DNA of 64,000 nucleotides from Microbacterium profundi (GCF_000763375.1 NZ_JPSY01000001.1:806001-870000), one strand, 5' to 3'; positions 8,169 to 17,150 are shown, counted from the first letter of the stretch. The notes: generated by a model from the letters alone, not told the origin. Program-made: numbers and translations.

Positions 8169-9001
8169 CCCTTCACCGCTCCCGCGACCATGCCGCTGGC
8201 GAGCCGGCGCTGCACGATCACGAAGAAGATCATGACCGGGATCGTGATGATCGTAGAGGCGGCCATGATGCTGCCCCAGTCGTTGGAGTACAGGCCGAAG
8301 AACGACTTCAGACCGATCGCGACCGTGTACTGGTCGCTCGCGCCGCCGAGCATCGTCATCGCGAAGATGAACTCGTTCCACGCCGTGATGAAACTGAAGA
8401 TGCTCGTCGCCACGAGGCCGGGCATCACCAGCGGCAGCAGCACGGAGCGGAACATGCGCCACCAGCTCGCGCCATCGATGTACGCCGCCTCCTCCAGCTC
8501 GACCGGGACCGCCGCGACGAAGCCGCGCAGCATCCAGATGCCGAACGCGAGCGAGAGCGCGACGTACACGATCATCAGACCGATGATGCTGTTGAGCAGG
8601 CCGAGGCTCTTCACCTGCAGGAACAGCGGGATGACCAGCGCTTCGAGCGGCACCATCTGCACCACGAGGATCATCATCAGGATCGTGGTGCGGAACTTGA
8701 ACTTGAACCGCGCCACCGCGACGGCGGCGAGCAGGCAGACCAGGGCGCTGACGAGCACCGTCACGAGCGCGACGATCGCGGAGTTGCGGAGGAAGACGCC
8801 GAATCCACCCTCGGTGAGCACGAAGGCGAAGTGGTCGAAGGTGAGCTCTTCGGGGAAGAACGATCGACCACCGCTGGAGGCGTTCTTGTCGAAGGCGCTG
8901 GAGATCATCCAGTACACCGGGAAGAGGGTGAAGATCAGGACTGCGGCGACGGCGACGCCGATTCCGACCTTCGACAGGACGGACTTGTTGTTCGGATTCA
9001 C
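8165..9001 (-). CDS. Sugar ABC importer permease, MalG type
   Basis: Second membrane subunit of the CUT1 sugar importer. The 278-residue protein starts with a short cytoplasmic N-terminus and a first helix (IGVAVAAVLIFTLFPVYWMI). It contains the EAA coupling loop ELEEAAYIDGASWWRMFRSVLLPLVMPG characteristic of MalG and ends with the usual RRLASGMVAGAVKG. The start is GTG at 9001, which overlaps the stop of the MalF-type gene (GTGA); the frame is open further upstream, but that stretch lies inside malF in a wrong frame. It is coupled to the GH3 gene downstream. Confidence 0.92.
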   Translation of the reverse strand: MNPNNKSVLSKVGIGVAVAAVLIFTLFPVYWMISSAFDKNASSGGRSFFPEELTFDHFAFVLTEGGFGVFLRNSAIVALVTVLVSALVCLLAAVAVARFKFKFRTTILMMILVVQMVPLEALVIPLFLQVKSLGLLNSIIGLMIVYVALSLAFGIWMLRGFVAAVPVELEEAAYIDGASWWRMFRSVLLPLVMPGLVATSIFSFITAWNEFIFAMTMLGGASDQYTVAIGLKSFFGLYSNDWGSIMAASTIITIPVMIFFVIVQRRLASGMVAGAVKG

Positions 9002-9978
9002 AGTTCGTCCTCCTTCATGAGCGAGCGGATGTACACGATCGTGATGCCGATCAGCGCCAGTGTCAGCAGCACCGCGAGGGCTGCGCCGAAACCGTAGCGG
9101 TTCTGGCCGAACGACTCGACGTACGACCAGACGCCGAGGTTGAGCACTGAGCGATTCGAGCCGGAGCCGCCCGGCATCAGATACACCTGCGCGAACACCT
9201 TGAAGTCCCAGATGGTCGACAGGATGATCACCACCGAGAACACCGGACGCAGAGTCGGGAAGATGATGCCCCAGAAGCGGCGCCAGGCGCCGGCACCGTC
9301 GAGGGCTGCGGCCTCGAGCATCTCCTTGGAGACGCCGAGCAGGCCTGCGAGCACGGTGATCGCGACGAACGGGAAGCCGTGGTGCACGACGTTCAGCAGC
9401 ACGATCGCGTAGAAGGACCACTGATTCGTGAACCAGTTCACCGAGTCGTCGATGAGGCCGAGGCTGCGCAGCACGTCGTTGAAGACGCCGCGATCGGCGT
9501 CGAAGATGAAGGTCCACACGTAGGTGCCTGTGACTGCCGGCATCGCCCACGCGATCATGATGCAACTGGAGACGATCAGGCGCCAGGTCGTGCCGAGCCG
9601 CTGCAGCAGCAGCGCCACGAGTGTGCCGACGGTCACCGTGGTGAACACGGCGACGGCCGCGAAGCCGACGGTGTTCGGCAGGACGACGATCCACAGAGTG
9701 GGGTCGGTCAGCGCCTCGACATAGTTGTCGAAGCCGATGAAATTGCTCTCCCCTGTGTTGATCTCCCGCAGCCCGTAGTCCTGCAGCGAGTAGATGAAGA
9801 CCTGCACCAGCGGCCACAGCATGAGCCCTGCGAGGATCGCGAGCCCGGGAGCGAGGAGCAGCCAAGGACGGGCCTTGGCGATGGAGAGGAACCGATTTGA
9901 TCGGCGGCCACCGGCCACGGAGGCGGGGGTGTTCCCCGCCTCCGTGGGTGTCGGCAGCGGTGCGTGCACCGTCGACAT
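8998..9978 (-). CDS. Sugar ABC importer permease, MalF type
   Basis: First membrane subunit of the CUT1 sugar importer, 326 residues with six predicted helices starting at PWLLLAPGLAILAGLMLWP. The coupling loop is SKEMLEAAALDGAGAWRRFWGIIFPTLRP. Its gene begins 23 nt after the binding-protein stop, and its codons 11-22 contain a perfect 14-bp hairpin (see separate entry). No dedicated ATPase gene is present in this cluster; such CUT1 systems in actinobacteria usually share the MsiK-type ATPase encoded elsewhere (family knowledge). Confidence 0.92.
   Translation of the reverse strand: MSTVHAPLPTPTEAGNTPASVAGGRRSNRFLSIAKARPWLLLAPGLAILAGLMLWPLVQVFIYSLQDYGLREINTGESNFIGFDNYVEALTDPTLWIVVLPNTVGFAAVAVFTTVTVGTLVALLLQRLGTTWRLIVSSCIMIAWAMPAVTGTYVWTFIFDADRGVFNDVLRSLGLIDDSVNWFTNQWSFYAIVLLNVVHHGFPFVAITVLAGLLGVSKEMLEAAALDGAGAWRRFWGIIFPTLRPVFSVVIILSTIWDFKVFAQVYLMPGGSGSNRSVLNLGVWSYVESFGQNRYGFGAALAVLLTLALIGITIVYIRSLMKEDEL
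9915..9947 (-). promoter_or_regulatory. Perfect 14-bp hairpin inside the 5' end of the MalF-type gene
   Basis: ccacggaggcgggg (9915-9928) pairs perfectly with ccccgcctccgtgg (9934-9947) over a 5-nt loop. It lies 55-87 nt after the binding-protein stop and encodes TEAGNTPASVA. Its position and strength suggest 3'-end stabilisation or attenuation that keeps binding protein in excess of permease. Confidence 0.75.
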
Positions 9979-10001
9979 GGAGGGTATTGCCTAACTGGTC
10001 G

Positions 10002-11288
10002 TTACTGGTTGAGCAGCTCGGTCATCTCGGCTGCGGCATCCTTCGTCGCCGTCGCGACGTCCTTCTGCCCGCTGAGGATCGACTGGATCATCGCATTGGT
10101 GGTCTTCTTCGCCTGGACGGCTCCGAAGTTCGGGGTCACCGGCACGGACGCGCCGCCATCGACCATCTGCTCGGCGAACGGTGCGACCAGCGGGTCGGTC
10201 GAGGCGAGAGCCGCTTCCATCGCCGAGGCGACACCCGGGAAGTAGCCGGTCTGCTCAGCCCACTGCTCGGCGTACTCGCCCGTGGTCATGAACTTGACGA
10301 ACTCCCACGCGAGGTCGGCGTTCTTGGTGGTGTTGAAGATCGACAGGTGCGATCCACCGAGCACCGACGGGGCGATGCCGCCGTCTTCACCGGGGATGAC
10401 CGCTGCGCCGAGCTTGCCCTCGAGGTCGGGGTTCGTCTCGATGAGCGCGTTGGGCGTCCACGAACCGGACAGCATCATCGCGACGTTGCCCTGCGTGAAC
10501 GCGTCACGGATGTCGGTCTCCTTCCAGGTGGTGGCACCCGCGGAGGAGAAGCCGTACTTCGTGGCCAAGTCGGTGTAGAACTGGATTCCTGCCTGCGACT
10601 TCTCACTGTCCAGTTCGCTCGTCCACTCGCCGCCGTCCACCGTGGCGATCTCGCCGCCGGCGCCCCAGACCCACGGATACACGAAGAACTCGGAGTCGCC
10701 GGCGACCGGGAATGCGAGCATCTCGGGGTACGCGGCCTTGATGGCCTCTCCGGCGGTGACGATGTCATCCCACGTCTTCGGCGCCTCGAGTCCCAGCTCT
10801 TCGAAGATGTCGGCGCGGTAGACGATCGAGCGCACACCCGCGTACCACGGCATGCCGTAGAGCTCTTCTTCGTAGGTGCCGGCGACTTCGAGGCCCTCGA
10901 CCAGGTCGTCGCGCAGGCCGTCTTCGGCGTCGACGTACTCGTCGATCGGAACGAGCGCACCGGCGTCGGCGAACTCCGCCGTCCAGGTGGTGCCGGTCTC
11001 GGCGATGTCGGGGGTCGTGCCGCCGGCGATCGAGGTCACGAAGCGTTCGTGGGCATCTGCCCACTGCACCTCTTCGAACTCGACGGTCGCGCCGGTCTCC
11101 TCCTTGAACGCCGAGGAGACCTCGTCGAGGAACGCGGTGGAGTCGGGGTTGGTGCCCTGCATGATCCAGACGCTGAGGGTCTGGTCCTCACCGTCGGCTG
11201 AGCCAGTGTCCGTGCCGCCCGAACACGCGGCGAGGCCCAGTGCTGCCGTGACGCCCAGCGCCACGATGGGAAGAATGCGCTTCTTCAT
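10002..11288 (-). CDS. Sugar ABC importer substrate-binding lipoprotein
   Basis: Extracellular SBP_bac_1-family lipoprotein that binds the sugar for the MalF/MalG permeases. The signal peptide MKKRILPIVALGVTAALGLAACSGG carries the lipobox LAAC at residue ~22. Mature-part motifs typical of CUT1 binding proteins include MLSGSWTPNALIETNP and the hinge segment NKNADLAWEFVKFMTT-like region. The start at 11288 is preceded by gaggag at good spacing; in-frame codons further upstream have no ribosome site. Gene order (binding protein, two permeases, GH3 hexosaminidase) matches Streptomyces dasABCD, so N,N'-diacetylchitobiose or related amino-sugars are the best guess (inference). Confidence 0.9.
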   Translation of the reverse strand: MKKRILPIVALGVTAALGLAACSGGTDTGSADGEDQTLSVWIMQGTNPDSTAFLDEVSSAFKEETGATVEFEEVQWADAHERFVTSIAGGTTPDIAETGTTWTAEFADAGALVPIDEYVDAEDGLRDDLVEGLEVAGTYEEELYGMPWYAGVRSIVYRADIFEELGLEAPKTWDDIVTAGEAIKAAYPEMLAFPVAGDSEFFVYPWVWGAGGEIATVDGGEWTSELDSEKSQAGIQFYTDLATKYGFSSAGATTWKETDIRDAFTQGNVAMMLSGSWTPNALIETNPDLEGKLGAAVIPGEDGGIAPSVLGGSHLSIFNTTKNADLAWEFVKFMTTGEYAEQWAEQTGYFPGVASAMEAALASTDPLVAPFAEQMVDGGASVPVTPNFGAVQAKKTTNAMIQSILSGQKDVATATKDAAAEMTELLNQ

Positions 11289-11424
11289 CTGGTGAATCTC
11301 CTCATTGAAAAGTGCCTCGGCGCACAACGGTTGCATGCCGATCAGTAAAAAGTATTCACCACTAACAAAATGCCTGCAACTTGTGCGAGCGATCGTCATA
11401 GACCTGTAACACGCCCGTCCCGCA

Positions 11425-11430
11425 TAGGCT
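11425..11430 (+). promoter_or_regulatory. -10 box TAGGCT of a leaderless promoter
   Basis: TAGGCT lies 7 nt before the ATG of the spermidine-synthase-like gene. There is no ribosome binding site, so transcription probably starts at the start codon. Confidence 0.6.
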
Positions 11431-11437
11431 CGGGGGC

Positions 11438-12304
11438 ATGGGACGGACACGAGCTCGGGATGCCGAACACCCCGAGGCGCGCCTCGACCACGGCGGGATC
11501 GCCCGGGTGATCCCCTCGGAGTTCACGACCGGCTTCGAGCTGATCGTCGACGACACCCCGCAGTCCCACGTCGACCTCGACGACCCCACGCACCTGCATT
11601 TCGAGTACGTCGTGCGCATGGGTGCAGTGATCGATCAGCTGACCTCGGCGGGTGCACCGTTGACCGCCGTGCACCTCGGCGCCGGCGCGCTGACCGTCCC
11701 CCGCTACATCGAGGCCACCAGACCGGGCTCGCGTCAACAGGTGATCGAATTGGAAGCGCCGCTGGCCGCTCTCGTGCGCGAGCACCTGCCGCTGCCTCGC
11801 GGGGCGTCGATCCGCATTCGGATCGGGGATGCGCGCGCTGGTGTTCCGAAACTGCCGCCCGCGCTCACCGGCGCCTGCGACCTCGTCGTCTCGGACGTCT
11901 ACTCCGGCGCGCAGACGCCCGCCCATCTGACCAGCGTGGAGTTCTATCGCGAGGTGTCAGAGCTCCTCGCCCCGGTCGGAGTGCTGCTCGTCAACGTCGC
12001 CGACGGTCCTGGGCTCGCGTTCGCGCGACGGCAGGTCGCCACGATCGCGCACGTGCTCCCCGAGGTCGCGCTGCTCGCCGACACTCAGGTGCTGAAGGGC
12101 CGCCGGTTCGGGAATCTGGTGATCGCGGCATCCGCTTCTCCCCTGCCGACCGCATGGCTGCCGCGGATGCTGGCGGCCGGCCCCCACCCGGCGAAGATCG
12201 CGCAGGATGGCGAGGTCACCGCCTTCGCGAAAGGTGCGCGGATCGTCACGGATGCGGATGCTGTGGCCTCCCCGAAGCCGGACGCGTCGATCTTCCTGCG
12301 CTGA
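11438..12304 (+). CDS. Spermidine-synthase-like SAM-dependent methyltransferase-fold protein
   Basis: The 288-residue cytoplasmic protein belongs to the spermidine synthase-like Rossmann group common in actinobacteria. The SAM/dcSAM-binding glycine motif is HLGAGALTVPRYI (~residue 78-90), followed by the acidic strand end VIELEAPLAALVREH and the DVYSGAQTPAHLTSVEFYREV segment that aligns with the polyamine-synthase active-site loop. No speD (SAM decarboxylase) is seen nearby, and many standalone homologues have no proven aminopropyl transfer, so the activity is uncertain. It is preceded by a leaderless-type promoter and followed after 81 nt by a TPR-like gene on the same strand. Confidence 0.8.
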   Translation: MGRTRARDAEHPEARLDHGGIARVIPSEFTTGFELIVDDTPQSHVDLDDPTHLHFEYVVRMGAVIDQLTSAGAPLTAVHLGAGALTVPRYIEATRPGSRQQVIELEAPLAALVREHLPLPRGASIRIRIGDARAGVPKLPPALTGACDLVVSDVYSGAQTPAHLTSVEFYREVSELLAPVGVLLVNVADGPGLAFARRQVATIAHVLPEVALLADTQVLKGRRFGNLVIAASASPLPTAWLPRMLAAGPHPAKIAQDGEVTAFAKGARIVTDADAVASPKPDASIFLR

Positions 12305-12385
12305 AATCGCACTCCGGGGCGTGCCGCCGGCTCGTCTGCTGATCCGACAGGCAGACTGGAGCGAGGCGCTGCGGAGGGAGAGCAC

Positions 12386-12913
12386 ATGGGTTACATCAAG
12401 GGTTACGATCCAGAGACTCTTCGTGAGCTGATCGATAAGGTCGAGTGCGCAGAACGACTGGTCGAGATCGAGTCGCAGCGCAGCCTGCCGGCGCTGCTCG
12501 AGAGGGTCTGGCTGCTCAAGGTGCTCGATCAGCTCGACGACGCGCTGAAGCTCTCGGATGAATCCGTGCGAGTGGCGCGGATGGCCGGCACGCGCAAGGA
12601 CGTTCTTCGCGCACGCGTGCTGCACGCGACGATCCTGCAGTACCGCGGAGCGCACGCCGCAGCCGAACAGGAACTGGCGACCTGCGCATCCGAGGCCGAA
12701 GGGCAGGGGTGGGCGTCGATCGCGGCGTTCGCGCACCAGCACCACGGCAAGAACGCGTACGACGCCGGTGACTTCGAGCAGGCCCGCACGAGCTTCAAGC
12801 AGGCGCTCTTCCTGCGTCGGGAGGCCGGCGCAGCGGATGCCGAGCTCGAGGTCGCTCTGCTCGCGATCGACGCCGCGGAGAAGCGGCGCACGGGGCAGCT
12901 CGTCGGGAGCTGA
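12386..12913 (+). CDS. TPR-like helical repeat protein, function unknown
   Basis: A 175-residue soluble protein made almost entirely of amphipathic helices. Repeated helix pairs with TPR-like spacing are visible, for example LDQLDDALKLSDESVRVARMAG, followed by RARVLHATILQYRGAHAAAEQEL and GKNAYDAGDFEQARTSFKQALFLRREAG; the last is a good TPR consensus. There is no signal peptide or catalytic motif. The ribosome site gagggaga sits 3-4 nt before the ATG. It lies between the spermidine-synthase-like and SprT-like genes, which gives no clear functional hint. It may be an adaptor or scaffold protein. Confidence 0.8.
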   Translation: MGYIKGYDPETLRELIDKVECAERLVEIESQRSLPALLERVWLLKVLDQLDDALKLSDESVRVARMAGTRKDVLRARVLHATILQYRGAHAAAEQELATCASEAEGQGWASIAAFAHQHHGKNAYDAGDFEQARTSFKQALFLRREAGAADAELEVALLAIDAAEKRRTGQLVGS

Positions 12914-12972
12914 CCTGCACGGTCGCTGAGCCTGTCGAAGCGTCCGGCATCCCCATTGTCGGCGGGATGATT

Positions 12973-12978
12973 TACTCT
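12973..12978 (+). promoter_or_regulatory. -10 box TACTCT of a leaderless promoter
   Basis: TACTCT is followed by six nt and then the ATG at 12985. This spacing decides in favour of 12985 rather than the in-frame ATG at 12967 as the start of the SprT-like gene. Confidence 0.6.
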
Positions 12979-12984
12979 TGGCGC

Positions 12985-13479
12985 ATGGCGGAACTTGACC
13001 GTGTGCGCGTCTGGGGAGACGCACTGATCCGGCTGCACCTCGACGACTCGTGGTCGTTCGGCTTCGACCACGCCAAGCGCCGCGCCGGTCAGTGCGATTT
13101 CCGGGCGAAGCGCATCACGGTGTCGCGCTATCTCGCTGCGCGCTTCGACGATGACGAGATCCATCAAGTGCTGCTGCACGAGGTGGCGCACGCCATGGCC
13201 GGACACCGGGCCGCGCACGGGGCGAAGTGGAAGCTCATCGCCCGCGACATCGGCTACGTCGGTGGCACGACGCACCACGGCGAGACGGCAGAGGAGCTCG
13301 CTCCGTGGATCGGCACCTGCCCCGCCGGCCACGTCACTTACCGGCACCGCAGGCCGAGCCGGGCGACCTCATGCGTCAAGTGCTCGCGCACGTTCGACCC
13401 GCGTTTCGAGTTCACCTGGACCCGCCGCGAGATCACGGCGGCGGCGAAGCTGGCCGCGCAGATGCCGCGCGAGCAGTAG
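12985..13479 (+). CDS. SprT-like zinc metalloprotease domain protein
   Basis: A 164-residue cytoplasmic protein with a SprT-like fold. The zinc-binding motif HEVAHAMAGH (~residue 62) supplies the two histidines and the catalytic glutamate. A C-terminal zinc-ribbon-like part has CPAGHVTYRHRR, then CVKCSRTF, giving the paired cysteines seen in SprT proteins. Eukaryotic relatives (SPRTN/Wss1) digest DNA-protein crosslinks; the bacterial role is not established. The N-terminal part (FGFDHAKRRAGQCDFRAKRI) is the usual substrate-facing region of this family. Convergent with the ComB-like gene, separated by a tandem repeat array. Confidence 0.88.
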   Translation: MAELDRVRVWGDALIRLHLDDSWSFGFDHAKRRAGQCDFRAKRITVSRYLAARFDDDEIHQVLLHEVAHAMAGHRAAHGAKWKLIARDIGYVGGTTHHGETAEELAPWIGTCPAGHVTYRHRRPSRATSCVKCSRTFDPRFEFTWTRREITAAAKLAAQMPREQ

Positions 13480-13498
13480 CCGCCGGGGGTTCCGCTAC

Positions 13499-13703
13499 GG
13501 GTCGTTGAGCGAGCGTCAGCCGGACGGTTCCGCCACGGGTCGTTGAGCGAGCGTCAGCCGGACCGTTCCGCCACGGGTCGTTGAGCGAGCGTCAGCCGGA
13601 CCGTTCCGCCACGGGTCGTTGAGCGAGCGTCAGCGAGTCGAAACGGGTTGAGCGAGCGTCAGCGAGTCGAAACCTGCCGAGCAGCGTCAGCGAGTCGAAA
13701 CCT
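13499..13703 (+). repeat. 38-bp tandem array plus degenerate copies of the dispersed gttgagcgagcg repeat
   Basis: Units beginning gggtcgttgagcgagcgt start at 13499, 13537, 13575 and 13613, an exact 38-bp period. The fourth runs into shorter copies ending in cagcgagtcgaaac at about 13640, 13670 and 13700. It fills the gap between two convergent genes. Identical core sequence occurs at 181-228, 20841-20862 and 36958-37242. Confidence 0.92.
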
Positions 13704-13710
13704 GCGTGTC

Positions 13711-14376
13711 TCACGCGAACGCGACGAAGACCCCGTCGCTGAGCACGGGCACGACGTCGGTCGCGTCGACTTCGGCGGCGGCCGCAGTGTCGGTCGGAAC
13801 GAGACCCGCCGCTTCGATGCGCGCGGTCGCTGATACGCCGTCGGCGATCTCCTTGCCGGACCCGGATGCCGTCAGCAGATGCCTCATCGCCCGTCGCAGT
13901 CCGCGGGCCGATTCGCAGACAGCCGCGGCATCCGGCGAGGTGTGATCGGCGCCCAGGTCGCTGAGCGCCGCGATGATCGTGCCGGCGCCGAGCTGGTCTT
14001 CGACGGCGAAGCGGAGGTCTCCGGCATCCGTCAGCTCGCCCGCCGCGATCATGGCGACCGAAGTGCGCTGCTGCCGTCGGTTCTGAAGTTCGAGCACGGT
14101 CCTCGCCACGGCCGAGGCGTTGCGCAGCGAGCCAAGGAGCACGGTCGGCTCGCCCGCCGCTGCGGCCGCCGCGACCACGGCTGCGCCGTTGCGCGACCAG
14201 CCAGCGGCATCCGTGAGCGTGACCGTGCGGCCGGATGCCACGGCATCCGTCACCGTCGATGAGAAGCGGAGCACGTCGACCACGACGACCACGTCGGACG
14301 GCGCGAGACGCTGCAGTCCCGCGACACCCCACTCGAAGCGGACCTGGTATGCGGACTGATCGAACGGTTGCGGCAT
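13711..14376 (-). CDS. 2-phosphosulfolactate phosphatase (ComB) homologue
   Basis: Member of the ComB family, magnesium-dependent phosphatases that in methanogens act on 2-phospho-3-sulfolactate during coenzyme M synthesis. The N-terminal family motif VVVVDVLRFSSTVTDAVASG is clear, as is the internal NGAAVVAAAA/LLGSLRNASAVA segment and the late ARGLRRAMRHLL helix. The protein has 221 residues, normal length. Actinobacteria do not make coenzyme M by this route and no ComA or ComC gene is near, so the true substrate is unknown. The gene stands alone, with a leaderless-type promoter at its start and a repeat array after its stop. Confidence 0.82.
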   Translation of the reverse strand: MPQPFDQSAYQVRFEWGVAGLQRLAPSDVVVVVDVLRFSSTVTDAVASGRTVTLTDAAGWSRNGAAVVAAAAAAGEPTVLLGSLRNASAVARTVLELQNRRQQRTSVAMIAAGELTDAGDLRFAVEDQLGAGTIIAALSDLGADHTSPDAAAVCESARGLRRAMRHLLTASGSGKEIADGVSATARIEAAGLVPTDTAAAAEVDATDVVPVLSDGVFVAFA

Positions 14377-14382
14377 CCCCCC

Positions 14383-14388
14383 AGCCTA
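14383..14388 (-). promoter_or_regulatory. -10 box TAGGCT of a leaderless promoter
   Basis: On the minus strand TAGGCT is followed by six guanines and then the ATG of the ComB homologue. This places the predicted transcript start at the start codon. Confidence 0.55.
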
Positions 14389-14539
14389 CGAGACTCCGGC
14401 GCGCGCCATCGCGCGCCAGCCCCGCGCTGCAGGAGGTGGCGCCACGTGCCGCCTCCCGCGACCCGAAGCGACACCAAGCGACCCCTCCCGCCACCTGCAT
14501 CGGCCGGCCGGCCGCCCGCCACCGCCGCGACCAGCCGGC

Positions 14540-15996
14540 TCAGTCCACGGCCAGCGCCTCGACCGGTGCCACCCTGGTTGCGAGCCGGGTGGGCGCCGCG
14601 GCAGCCACGAGGGTCAGCACCGCAGTCGCGACGACGATCACGGCCACCGGGATCCACGGCACGGCCGGAGCCACAAGCCCCGCGGTCTCTTCGAAGTTCG
14701 GCGGCATCCGCACAGAGCCGAGCAGCGACTGCGCGGCGATCCAGCCGTACACGACGCCGAGTGCGAGACCGGTGGCGGTCGCCGTGATCGTGATGTGCAG
14801 GGCCTCGAGCAGGATCATCCGTCGCACCTGGCCGTTCGACAGCCCGATCGCGCGCAGCAGCCCGATTTCGCGTCGCCGCTGCACGACTCCGATCGTGAGC
14901 AGGTTCACCAGCCCGACCGCGGCGATCACCGCCGAGACGCCGACCAGCACCATCATGATGGCGGAGAAGCTGTCCATGATCAGGGCGAACTCCGAGTCGA
15001 CCTCTCCACCCGCGGCCTTCGCCAGAAGCACCTTGACCGATTCCAGCGCGACCGCGAACATCGTCACCAGAGTCACACCCATGACGACACCGATCGCCAT
15101 GCGGCTGGAGCGCTCCGGATACCGCAGCGCGTTCTCCGCGGCGAGCCGTGCCGTCGCCGAGCGCCCGAACAGCTTTCCGACCAGACGCAGCAGCGGCGGC
15201 ATCACCAGCACGGCGCCCAGTGAGATCCCGGTGAACGAGAGCAGTCCGCCGAAGAACGCCACGACCACGCCCAGCGGCGTCACCAGTCCGATGAGCACGC
15301 CGAACGCCAGCAGCGCCGCACCGGCGATGAGCAGCAGCAGCGCTCCGACGTGACGCGTGGGGCGCCGTGCGGCATCCTCGTGCGAGCGCTCCACCGACCC
15401 TCCGATCGCCTGCAGCGGAGTCACCGCGAGCACGCGCCGGGATCCGACCCAGGCTGCCGCCCACGTCGTCAGCGCGACCCCGAGCGCAGGGATCAGAATC
15501 GCCGGCTGCGCCAGTGTGAACGAGGCCGCCGCGCCCAGCATCCGATCGGCGACGCCCAGTCCTATCCAGACGATGCCGAAGCCCGCGACCAGACCGACCA
15601 CGGCGCCGAGTGCGCCGACGACCAGCCCCTGATTCGCGACCTCGACCCGCTGGGAACGGGCGCTCCCGCCGATCAGCCGCACCAGCGCGATGTACCGCGT
15701 ACGCCCGGCGATGATCGTCGAGAACGTGTTGGCGGTGACGATCGCGCCGACGTAGAGCGCGACGCCGATCAGCAGCACGGACAGCAGTGCGACCACGACG
15801 GCCAACGTTCCGCTGTCACCGATGTACGGGTCGGCCCGCAGCATCGCACCGATGTACATCGTCGCCTCGACGAGCACGACGCCGAGCGCCGATGACAGGG
15901 CGGCGACCAGCACGCTGGCTCCCATCCCGCGGTCGCGCAACCAGGTGAGGCGCGGGCCCGTCGCACTCGTGTCCGAGACGACGGCGGCGACGGCGC

Positions 15997-16000
<4 letters not shown>
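14540..16000 (-). CDS. ABC exporter permease, FtsX/MacB type with two FtsX-like domains
   Basis: Membrane subunit of a MacB/LolCDE-like exporter of the type often used for antimicrobial resistance or envelope stress. The 486-residue protein has two FtsX modules: helices near residues 25-50 and 65-95 with RYIALVRLIGGSARSQR, and a second module with TIGVVQRRREIGLLRAIGLSNGQVRRMILLEAL, the classical FtsX coupling motif. The C-terminal helices end VAPVEALAVD. Its start overlaps the ATPase stop by 4 nt, so the two are coupled. A two-component system is encoded upstream in the same direction, beyond an inserted toxin-antitoxin module, and could control it. Confidence 0.9.
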
Positions 16001-16758
<758 letters not shown>

Positions 16759-16765
16759 ACCTACG

Positions 16766-16771
16766 ACGTTA
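16766..16771 (-). promoter_or_regulatory. -10 box TAACGT of a leaderless promoter
   Basis: The minus-strand box TAACGT is followed by seven nt and then the ATG of the exporter ATPase; no ribosome site is present. Fit to TANNNT is good, but the spacing is 7 rather than 6. Confidence 0.5.
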
Positions 16772-16872
16772 GGAAGAGCGGATGCTGCGCCGCATCGCCC
16801 GTGCGCATCATCCGCATACATCTCAAGGATGATCCTGCGCGTCCTTCGGTTCCACGAAACAACACGACCGAT

Positions 16873-16897
16873 GGACTAGACTAAGCGGACTCAGTCC
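16873..16897 (+). promoter_or_regulatory. Candidate operator dyad upstream of vapB
   Basis: ggact (16873-16877) and agtcc (16893-16897) flank a partly symmetric 15-bp centre that includes tagact. It lies 10 nt before the vapB start and overlaps the likely -10 region, the usual place for autoregulation by a VapBC complex (inference). A ribosome site aggag (16898-16902) follows it. Confidence 0.4.
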
Positions 16898-16907
16898 AGG
16901 AGATGTC

Positions 16908-17150
16908 ATGCCCACTGTCAACATGCACGAGGCGAAGACCCACCTTTCGAAGCTGGTCAATGCCGCCTCCGACGGCGAAGTGGTGATCATCGCGAAGGCC
17001 GGCAAGCCCGTGGCGAAATTGACGCGCATCGATTCTCCGACCGCGCGCAGACGACTCGGTTTCCTCGCCGGCGACGCACAGGTTCCCGACGACTTCGACG
17101 AGATCGCCGGCGCCGATATCGCGGCCCTGTTCGAGGGCGAGGACGCCTGA
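16908..17150 (+). CDS. vapB: VapB-type antitoxin, Phd/YefM family
   Basis: The antitoxin neutralises the PIN-domain toxin encoded next to it and probably represses the operon. The 80 residues show the Phd/YefM N-terminal DNA-binding fold (MPTVNMHEAKTHLSKLVNAA, then DGEVVIIAKAGKPVAKLTRI), the canonical pattern of this family, and an acidic C-terminal toxin-binding tail ending EGEDA. The start has aggag 5 nt upstream. Its stop is immediately followed by the toxin ATG, so translation is coupled. The module sits on the plus strand between two minus-strand gene pairs that would otherwise look like one regulatory unit. Confidence 0.93.
   Translation: MPTVNMHEAKTHLSKLVNAASDGEVVIIAKAGKPVAKLTRIDSPTARRRLGFLAGDAQVPDDFDEIAGADIAALFEGEDA

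Noticed and set aside
8165..9865. A 566-residue reading of the MalG-type gene, and likewise long forms of nagZ (to 8462), the response regulator (to 19229) and the second PotC-like permease (from 39038)
   Set aside because: The extra N-terminal parts are Arg/His-rich readings of the upstream overlapping gene in a wrong phase. Starts at the stop-start overlaps fit family length.
11331..11400. Operator in the AT-richer stretch upstream of the sugar-binding protein gene (gttgcatgc...gcctgcaac)
   Set aside because: Arms are short and far apart and do not match a DasR or LacI consensus. The region probably just holds the promoter.
13499..13703. CRISPR array
   Set aside because: Units are directly contiguous without unique spacers, and no cas genes are present. 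The same holds for 36958-37242 and 53015-53166.
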